This document shows, one piece after another, positions 57,301-64,000 of a stretch of 64,000 nt of DNA. The position numbers were made by a program, and so were the translations under genes. How positions within the stretch are numbered: position 1 is the stretch's first letter; the number at the start of each line of letters is the position of its first letter. The stretch is taken from the NCBI GenBank assembly GCA_012845835.1, contig JABAKD010000002.1, forward strand, positions 21,882,454 through 21,946,453, given 5' to 3'. Under the pieces are notes generated by a model. It was not told the origin of the DNA and made no database searches. It saw nothing but the letters and a program-made list of their open reading frames with translations. Source of the stretch: Undaria pinnatifida. Its lineage: Eukaryota > Sar > Phaeophyceae > Laminariales > Alariaceae.

Positions 57301-60300
57301 CCCTACAGTTGTTCGGGGGATACGTACGCCAGAGGCAAGCAGCACGGAAAGGAAGTCGAGGCGGCGGAGGGCCTAGTGCCATGGCTGCACGTTGACGCTG
57401 CGGTGAGAGCACGCCGGCTAGGCCGACACATCCACCACCGCCGCGTGTATGATGCCGTTTGACAGGGACTATGCTCAGGAACTGCGTTTAACTCTCGTTT
57501 TTTTGTTGCTTTGTTGCACTACTGACTTATCGTCATTTGTGCAGCTCGGTCAAGGAAGTCCTCGGGCAGCTTCATCGAGCACGGCTCATACCGTCCTTGT
57601 GCTTTGCAGTCACGTTCTTTGTCGTCTTTGGGATGTTTTCGACGCAGTACGTTTCCGTGGGCGTCCCTACGGGACAACGATTCACGGTGCTGGCAGTCCG
57701 ACCTATTGTATTGTTCTCCGCTTCCACCACCGCTGCTTTGTTTTCGACCCAAAAGTATGCCGGATCAGCGGCTGTGTGTCCGGAGAATCGGTGGATAATG
57801 GACGGCGTTGATGGGGCCGACAGTATTATGTTCAACGTCCACAAATGGTGAGCGGGCAAGGATGGACTTTGACCGCGTGTTTATGGTTACCGGCGTGAGG
57901 CGTGACCCCAATCGTGCGGTACATTCAACAGCTATACACCGTCTGTCCCTGACGAAACGTTCCCATATATTAGAATAACCAGTAGATCTTCAGATGTCAA
58001 ACATACGCATGATTACGTCAACAAGGTTCGAGGCGACACCGGTGGAGCGCAGTCGAGGCGAAGAAGCCCACCAACCAACTATGTTGACGACGAAATCTAT
58101 GAAGATTGGAAGCTTCTCAATTATCAATCCTATCATCCTTATCCCTACTCCTTCCCTCCGCCCCTCAACCCCCCCAGCCCGTATGTGCTGTTTTACGAAT
58201 GGTTCCCACGGATGACACGGGGGTCCGGTTTACAGTAGTACCTCAAGTGCTGCCGTAGGGAGTGTCAACTTCAAGGATTCACCATACGCCTTCAATTACA
58301 GAAATCCTCCTTAAAAAATCCGCCCGAGGCAAGAGCTAACCGATGGGGGGTGACGTGTCTGTTGCACGGCAGGGCGCAATCGCTGTTGATATGCCCATAC
58401 TCGCTGCCGTTGGTGATTTGGCCGCAAGTGGAAACCTTCCTGCTTCCCTCTGACTTACCTGCGTTCGCTTATGACCCGCTTCTCGCATATTCTTGGCTTT
58501 TTCTGCCGTGAACAAACAGGCTCTTGGTGAATTTCGCCTGTTAAGCCTTGTGGGTTAAAAAGGGTACGGATGTGGTCGATGCACTGTCCGTCAAGCAGGA
58601 CATTTTGTACTCAAACGGAGACCAAGGAGATTTGCCTGACTTCAAGGACTGGCAGGTGTGAGGAACCTGGAATCAACGCCCCATCCCATGCACAATACTA
58701 TAATTTTTGGAACATATTACGCGCGGTATGATGAAGAGAGAAACGGACATTAATGGGGTTGCCTTGTATGGGGAGATGGCGTATGTGGCACGTGCCACTT
58801 TCCGTCGCAGTCTACGGTTTATCCGTTCTCTACAAAAGACCCGGAACGGTCATGTCATTTACTGTACTTGTCGGATGCATTTTTTTCCCGCAAGATCACT
58901 GCGTTCTCTTTTGGGTGCTCACAGAAAAAATGTTCTGCCTTTTCTCGCCGAATCTTGGCCTAGTGTTGATGACATTAAGGAAAGGTCCGTAAAAATATAT
59001 AATGCGTTTGTATTTAAACGAGGATGTCTTACGTTGAAAAGACCGCATGCAAATAGTAACTGTTAGGTTAACAACGCTCAGATAAGCTAGTGGCTGTGAG
59101 CCTGGCCATTTTCAGGCCAGACCAGCGCAAAACCTGTAGCAAAGGTAGCAAAGGGGAACAGGCGTACGTTCGCCAACGAGTGGTGGGGGCCGAGGCCGGC
59201 CCTTTTCGTTTGCACTTACCGTGTCGGCTGCATGACTGTGTCGTTCACTCGTGCGTTGCATGCTTAAGGCCCAAGGCATGACTTACCGAACGACTCGATT
59301 TTTCCCACAGGTGCCCCTTAGCCGAAAGTTTCGGTCACTGAAGTTGTGGATGACGATGCGCGCGTTCGGCCTGGACAAGGTCAGGGGGCATATTCGACGC
59401 CACACGCAGCTTGCGAAGGATTTGGAGGCAATGGTGAAGACTGATGACAGGTGACGGGGGTGACACGGCTTTGGCTTGACCACGGTGGTTGGTCCTTGGT
59501 AATGTGTCAACTCGGAGTGCCTTTTTCTTCTTCTCTTTGTGGCAGGTGTCCTTCAGTGAGAACTGCTCGGACCGTTACGTTTGCTAGTTTATCCGGCGAA
59601 ATGCAGTGGAAAATGAATAAAACTAGACACCCGAAAAAAAATATTGCATGCCGCGAGTGATGGGGTGCCTTACATTGCTCTTTGCCTCGGTCTCGCTCAA
59701 GGTTTATGATCGTTGCGCCAGCGCGCTTCGGACTGGTGTGCTTCCGGCTCAAGTCGACAGACGAAGCCAACGAGGAGCTCAGGTAATGACTGAGCAGGCA
59801 TGAAAGGAAGGGTTGCAGCGGGGCGACTACTATTAATATGTCGAAGTCGAACGCGGTTCGATCCAATAGATGCACTAGAGCAGAAACCCGGTACTGTAAA
59901 TTCGCGGATAGTAGACAGCGCTCACGCTGTGCATGTTTCACGCAGAGAATGGTCTATATCAAGTGAATAGGGTTCAGTTTGCCAGGTAGGGCTGGGGACA
60001 GAGAAGTGGTTGGGGCTACGTTGTGCACCTATCTTTAGCTCCCGGATGAAATGTCGTGCTATTTCTTTGTTTTCTGAAAAATCTTAGCCAACGGTACAAA
60101 AGGCTACAGGCGCGACAAATTGTGCGGTCAGGCGTGAAATGATCACAAGCCGTCCTGTCCTTTGCAGGTGCCAACGTTATGTCTACGTGTTGGCGATGTG
60201 CCGCACTAACTAGTTCGGTCTTGGCTAGTGTTTCCCTTGAATTGAGTATCGGAACTGTTAGTCAGCCGCGCCAATATAATACCCAGCCGAAGAGGAGCAA

Positions 60301-60671
60301 CTCGCATCTCCTACCCTCGGCCATGGGAAGGCTACCCCACTAGAGCGACCCCCAGCATGGGTTGATTTCTCACCGTCCCCGCTGATCGACACATATCATG
60401 TGGGCGATTGGTGTACGCCAATCGCAATCATCCTTGTCCCTTACTCTCTCCACACTCTCGGATCCCTTCGTGGTTACGTTGTGACTGAAAATCGTGACGC
60501 AGATCGCGGATTATTGCTTCAGGGCTTGCTTTCTTCTCGTCCACGAAGCTGGGAGGCCAGACCTGCTTGAGGTTCGCCATTGGTTGCCCTTCGACGAACA
60601 TCGGACACGTTCAAGAACTTTGGGACGCTGTAAGGCAAACGGCAGACGATATGGCAGCCGGCGGCTTCTGA
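48047..60671 (+). CDS. AADC: PLP-dependent aromatic-L-amino-acid decarboxylase, 11 exons, one in-frame stop
   Basis: Enzyme of the group II PLP decarboxylases (AADC/DDC, tyrosine and tryptophan decarboxylases), which convert aromatic amino acids to amines in the cytosol. Exons: 48047-48325, 53933-54042, 54436-54569, 54807-55012, 55766-56013, 57333-57402, 57756-57847, 58520-58655, 59311-59450, 59702-59782, 60503-60671. All ten introns are GT-AG and the phases sum to 555 codons including the final TGA. Key residues, numbered from 48047: THW and FFGYFPANSS (substrate region), IIQGSASD, AHSS with PLP-stacking His245, HVDAAYAG with Asp347, Schiff-base Lys379 in NVHKW, loop Tyr410, FRSLKLW. Codon 388 (58542-58544) is TAA where relatives have Ser. 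Met at 48086 has the best start context. Tyr410 argues for a decarboxylase, not an aldehyde synthase; the substrate cannot be told. Confidence 0.9.
50628..50785. repeat. 79-bp tandem duplication
   Basis: Copies start at 50628 and 50707 (GATACGCCTTTAC...). The inner palindrome GCTCTGGCCTGCAGAGC could form a hairpin. Apart from the last base the copies differ by six transitions and no indels. Confidence 0.85.
52763..53140 (+). mobile_element. Family D element plus partial second copy, in AADC intron 1
   Basis: Tail (TATTAGTCCGTTTGACCACT), body (GGCCGGATAAACGGGCGG) and reversed tRNA-like head (GATCGAACCCACGACC, GTCGACGACGCCATTTATT). From 53056 a second tail copy follows in the same orientation. 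Confidence 0.7.
53933..54042 (+). CDS. AADC: AADC exon 2
   Basis: ATCAG|AAAATAATG acceptor; EKWTDIMADVESFIMPGITH then WQHP, matching the substrate-binding segment of AADCs; donor CCGAG|GTGCGT. Confidence 0.9.
54436..54569 (+). CDS. AADC: AADC exon 3
   Basis: TTCAG|G acceptor; FFGYFPANSSPPAILGDM, IGFSWESCPAATELEIVVL; donor CTCG|GTACGG. Confidence 0.9.
54807..55012 (+). CDS. AADC: AADC exon 4
   Basis: CCGCAG|AC acceptor; DQLARAVGLPDVFL, then SGGIIQGSASDSVLVAVLSA, RALKHM, and YASDQ; donor CAG|GTGAAC. Confidence 0.95.
55766..56013 (+). CDS. AADC: AADC exon 5
   Basis: GCCAG|GCG acceptor; AHSSVQKAANIAGLGGNMKL with the PLP-stacking His, AAMKEDIAAGLTPVFVNANV, GSTNSCAVDPVRAIAEIC; donor CGCAG|GTGGAA. 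Confidence 0.95.
57333..57402 (+). CDS. AADC: AADC exon 6
   Basis: GCCAG|A acceptor; GKQHGKEVEAAEGLVP (unusual insertion) then WLHVDAA with the PLP-ring Asp; donor GCG|GTGAGA. Another acceptor slightly downstream cannot be excluded. Confidence 0.85.
57756..57847 (+). CDS. AADC: AADC exon 7
   Basis: AAAAG|TAT acceptor; YAGSAAVCPENRWIMDGVDG, ADSIMFNVHK with the Schiff-base Lys; donor AAATG|GTGAGC. Confidence 0.95.
58520..58655 (+). CDS. AADC: AADC exon 8, contains the in-frame TAA
   Basis: ACAG|G acceptor; LLVNFAC, TAA (58542-58544), ALWVKKGTDVVDALSVKQ, DILYSNGDQGDLPDFKDWQ with the loop Tyr; donor CAG|GTGTGA. Confidence 0.9.
59311..59450 (+). CDS. AADC: AADC exon 9
   Basis: TTTCCCACAG|GTG acceptor; VPLSRKFRSLKLWMTMRAFG, LDKVRGHIRRHTQLAKDLEA; donor ACAG|GTGACG. 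Confidence 0.95.
59702..59782 (+). CDS. AADC: AADC exon 10
   Basis: CTCAAG|G acceptor; RFMIVAPARFGLVCFRLKST, DEANEEL; donor CTCAG|GTAATG. Confidence 0.95.
60503..60671 (+). CDS. AADC: AADC exon 11 and stop
   Basis: GACGCAG|A acceptor; RSRIIASGLAFFSSTKLGGQ, TCLRFAIGCPSTNIGHVQEL, WDAVRQTADDMAAGGF, stop TGA 60669-60671. Confidence 0.9.
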
Positions 60672-61235
60672 ATTCGCGCCACATGGCACATTTGATCATT
60701 GTCTCTGCCTTACCATGTGCACCAACAACGGGGTACTACAATTAAGGATAGTTCACATTCCGATCATGCGAGTGCAACCATTCTGGAATGGTCAACCATG
60801 TTGTGCTAGTTTGCACGTTTGGACCCCAACGGCCTATGGGAATCGCAACGGAAAGAGCAATTTACACCACGCATGTAGAAGGATGGCCTTGGATAGTCGG
60901 AATTGGGATATGGAGATCAACCCTAGCCTGTCTGCTCATTTGCCTGGAGGTTGCGCTTGGCCTAATGATAGAGCTTGCGTTGTGCGCGTGAGCCCTGTCT
61001 TCGGTGGATACCTTAGGCTGGAAAGCTCTTCAGAGGTATATCTATGCACCGCAGAGGTGGCGAGCCGGGCCTCAAGCTGGGCGCATGGGCCGGGATTGTC
61101 ACGTTTTCTTGAAGCGGGAAATGATAGCAGGTAGATGCAGTCGGATTCCACAACTCGGCGAGACTGTTGAAAGCACAGGCTGTTGAAAGCAGCATATTGT
61201 GTGGTAGTTAAATGTTCTGTTGTATGCACGATATT
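60672..61235. other. AADC downstream flank
   Basis: Presumed 3' UTR and beyond. No clear AATAAA close to the stop; open frames lack domains. Confidence 0.35.
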
Positions 61236-61634
61236 TTAGTATTTTGGTTCATTTTCAATCAACCATCTTCCCTCGCGTACCAAAGATTCAAGTAATTTGT
61301 CATGGCCAATTTTTGCTTTTTTTCGGTCGTGCGAAGACAATACAGTATTTACTAAATGCATAGCAAGGCAATAGGGTCCGTGCAGAGTGTGGTTGTGTTT
61401 CTTCTCATTAAACTGAAGGTCCCCACCTTTACCTTGTGTGCCTGCTGTGTCTAGTCCGAGATTGTAGTTTGACATGATTTGCTGGGCACCAATGGATGAT
61501 ATGAGTATGTTCATGCTCTCTCGCCCCCTCAACCTCCCCGCCCTTTTCAAGCGATTGTGCAGCGTGGAGTGGTATGCGGTTTCCGTATGCCGTACAGACG
61601 CGAATGGGGTAGATATAAAGCTTACATCATCCAA
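61236..61634 (-). CDS. Hypothetical ORF (132 aa)
   Basis: Complete ATG-to-stop frame, MDDVSFISTPFASVRHTETA ... REGRWLIENEPKY, ordinary composition and no membrane segment. No family recognised; it may be a single-exon gene, one exon, or chance. Confidence 0.25.
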   Translation of the reverse strand: MDDVSFISTPFASVRHTETAYHSTLHNRLKRAGRLRGRESMNILISSIGAQQIMSNYNLGLDTAGTQGKGGDLQFNEKKHNHTLHGPYCLAMHLVNTVLSSHDRKKAKIGHDKLLESLVREGRWLIENEPKY

Positions 61635-63230
61635 AGGTGCTCAATTGTTTTTGTACGTAATATCCGAGCATTTTGAGTACAGACAAAAAAGGCTATATGA
61701 TTTATGCGTTTGTTATGGAGTTTACCTGCTGCGCGTATCCAATATACGCGTTTTAATCAAGTTTGCCATACAAATGAATTGAGCGTCGTTTTCTTCATTA
61801 CGGTATATTAACAAGTAGCAGCATGGATCAGCACTCCTGTATCACTGTGATACCACGTGTCGCTATTCCCGGATGAAATATAATATGGTAAATAACTAGA
61901 TCCTCAATAAAACAACCTCGTGACGCGTAGCGAGACGTCTGCGCTGTGATTTATCGGTACTCTGGGACAGAAAGAAGCATGCGGTTAAGCTTGTGCTATA
62001 CCGGCATCAAACAGTTGTCGAGAGTTCAGAAATACAACGGCTTTTAAATAGGAGAAATCCGCTCGTCGAGAAAGACCTTCGATTCGACGAGTTCGACAAG
62101 TCTGAACCAAAGGGCTACGGGAATTTGCGCGAGCTGGCCGGGTTTTTGATGCGGCGTGACTCCAGAGTGGAGATGTTAGCTTGCTTTTTGGTCATGAAGT
62201 GATGATTTTCCTCCTTTTCTAACGACCAAAACCCTCGGAGTGGAGGATTCATTTCTTTGCGCTTAAGTTAGGGTAATGGAAAAACGACTTTCATGCGTTC
62301 TTACGACTAAACGACCATAAAAAATACGTTGTTGTTGTGTTTTCGACTTGGGCATGTTGGACTTTGGATGGTTTTGAATGTGTGCCCAGCAATGAGGTAG
62401 CTCCCTGATATGATGTATCACACTAAGGTTTGGGACTGCTGCCCTAGTACGCTCGTTTTAATCCCGTTTTCACCAGGTAATGTCCGTATGGTCACTGGTG
62501 AAAATCCAATAGATAGATGCGGTACAGCTGAGTGCGGAGTGATGTTGGAGATTTATGTTTTGAAGACAGCAGCGTGTGTCGGATTCTAGATTTTGATTTT
62601 CGGACGTTTCGCATTGAAATTGAAGGTTTTCGATTTCGGATTGTAGAGGTTTCGGACGTTGAGTTTGGTAACATATGAATGCATAAAAAGGCTTCGGTAA
62701 GGGATTGATTCTGAATGCTGTCCCTGGATTGTGATTCTTTGTTTATGGAGAGACGTTCGGCGGTGCTGGAACTACTTCGATCTTTCTTTCTGCCGCACCA
62801 GTGCAGGGAGAATGAATACTGTTTGGGTGTGCTTTCATTGACTCGTTTTTTACTTGAGGATATGATACATAACTGGTAATATGGTATCATACCGCATCAG
62901 CTGCAAAAGCAGGGAGGCTATTGATTATGACTTCTTACTTGATACGTGTATTCTATTGGGGGATAGGAGTTCCAATGCTAGATTACTGTTGTTGACGTAA
63001 TCGAGATACCGGCATGGCGGAGATCGATCTCGCCTCATTCCCCGTCTGTCTGTCGTTTTCCTTCCAGACACATCCCCCTTGGTACTCGAGAGGAGTATAG
63101 ACTAGTGATCTATGTGTGGTACTCGAGAGGAGCTGAATCATACCTGGTATATATATATATCTACACGTTCTACTTGCATACCCCCTGGGGTCTCCGCGAC
63201 CCTAGATATTGTTGACTGTACAGTGGCATT
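61635..63230. other. No recognisable gene
   Basis: A 69-codon plus frame at 61993-62202 (RFDEFDKSEPKGYGNLRELA) is the most protein-like; a Ser/Arg-rich minus frame at 62492-62890 is probably chance. Confidence 0.3.
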
Positions 63231-63234
63231 GCCC

Positions 63235-63480
63235 TGCGACGCTCCCAGGACTCGGGAAACAGGTACCGTGGCAATTTGGCGAATGGCGTGAGAAACCGTA
63301 GGAAGTCGTAGTATACCGTGGGATACCGCGGGATACCATGGCAAGTCCGGTACCAGATATCCGGTACCGTACACACCGCGGTTAGTCTGTGGGATAACGT
63401 AGAATACGGTGGAAAGTCCAGTATTGTGTACCTGGTATGACTTAGACAGTGGAATACCATGGTAGGTCTGTTGGATACTG
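63235..63480. repeat. Degenerate short-period repeat built on GGATACCRYGG
   Basis: TATACCGTGGGATACCGCGG, GATACCATGGCAAGTCC, GGTACCGTAC, ATACGGTGGAAAGTCC and ATACCATGGTAGGTC recur at irregular 15-40-bp spacing. Confidence 0.6.
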
Positions 63481-63594
63481 TGTTGTACCACCTCCACCCC
63501 CCTCTCCCGCCTCCTCTCTCCCCCCTTCCTCCCGCCTCCCCTCCCTCCCCCTCCGCCCCAACAAAAATCAAAATCCGCCAGAGTTATATTTTAA

Positions 63595-63745
63595 AAATAA
63601 AAGTAAACTTCAGCTGTGAGATCGAAGATATGTTGAAACTAATCATTGCAAGCGGTGTGTGATACTCCGATCGCGCGTAATACGGGTTGTGTGTCCCCAT
63701 TAGGATATAGGTCGGCGACTCCCCTTGGAACCACAGTGTAGAGAG
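63595..63745 (-). repeat. Family X 3' end, left arm of an inverted pair
   Basis: CAGCTGTGAGATCGAAGAT through GGCGACTCCCCTTGGAACCA, the reverse complement of the next copy. Confidence 0.75.
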
Positions 63746-63769
63746 TTTTATACCCTACCCGAGAGGTGA

Positions 63770-64000
63770 TATACCTTCCACAGCTGTCAGATTTTGTCCC
63801 CCTCAGAAACGGGTTTTGTAGTTTCCGCGCACAGACTGCCTAACATCACTTTGTTGACCCTGATAGCTACACTGTAGTTGCAAGGGGAGTCGCCGGACCT
63901 ATGCCCTTAATAAGGACACACAACCCGTAATATGCGCGAGCGGAGTATCACACACAGCTTGCAAAGATGAGTTTCGACAAAATGTTCGATCTCACAGCCG
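63770..64000 (+). repeat. Family X copy, right arm, running off the window
   Basis: CCACAGCTGTCAGATTTTGT to MSFDKMFDLTA; the element end is beyond the edge. Confidence 0.75.

Noticed and set aside
57519..57859. Minus-strand frames over AADC exon 7
   Set aside because: Antisense shadows of a conserved exon.
58542..58544. Reassignment of TAA as a sense codon
   Set aside because: TAA replaces Ser here but Tyr at 4275 in the retrotransposon, so no single reassignment explains both; TAA is also used normally as a terminator elsewhere in small frames.

Overview
The window looks like repeat-dense nuclear DNA of a eukaryote. It carries a multi-intron gene with GT-AG introns, a Ty3/gypsy-type retrotransposon, tRNA-derived SINE-like elements with A-tails, LTR remnants, and many homopolymer and simple-sequence tracts. 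No bacterial operons, rRNA genes or functional tRNA genes were seen. The lineage cannot be fixed from the sequence. An alga or other protist with long introns and a retroelement-rich genome fits, but that is inference.

Layout. 1-8.2 kb: a left-truncated Ty3/gypsy (chromovirus-like) retrotransposon with gag, protease, RT, RNase H, integrase and a divergent chromodomain-like tail. It is broken by frameshifts and in-frame stops. 8.2-17.6 kb: an AAT microsatellite, then a mosaic of repeat families. These include a 371-386 bp LTR family in two opposite-facing copies, a C-tract-rich family (here 'X'), an AT-rich family ('Y') and two SINE-like families ('A' and 'B'). 17.6-19.0 kb: no recognisable content. 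19-25.9 kb: large tandem segmental duplications, with inverted copies further on and a 41-bp minisatellite interrupted by a SINE. 26-48 kb: sparse repeat fragments, hairpins, one frameshifted ORF (34.4-35.1 kb, minus strand), an interstitial telomere-like tract and more family X arrays.

48.0-60.7 kb: the best host gene in the window. It is an 11-exon gene on the plus strand for a PLP-dependent aromatic-L-amino-acid decarboxylase (group II). All ten introns are GT-AG and the exon phases join without error. The PLP lysine, the stacking histidine, the HVDAA aspartate and the catalytic-loop tyrosine are all present. A single in-frame TAA stands in exon 8 where the family has serine, so this copy is either a very recent null allele or pseudogene, or carries a sequence error. 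Intron 1 (5.6 kb) holds repeat insertions.

60.7-64 kb: uncharacterised DNA, a degenerate short-period repeat, and an inverted pair of family X copies running off the right edge. The retroelements are not a functional system with the host gene; they form the background into which it is embedded.
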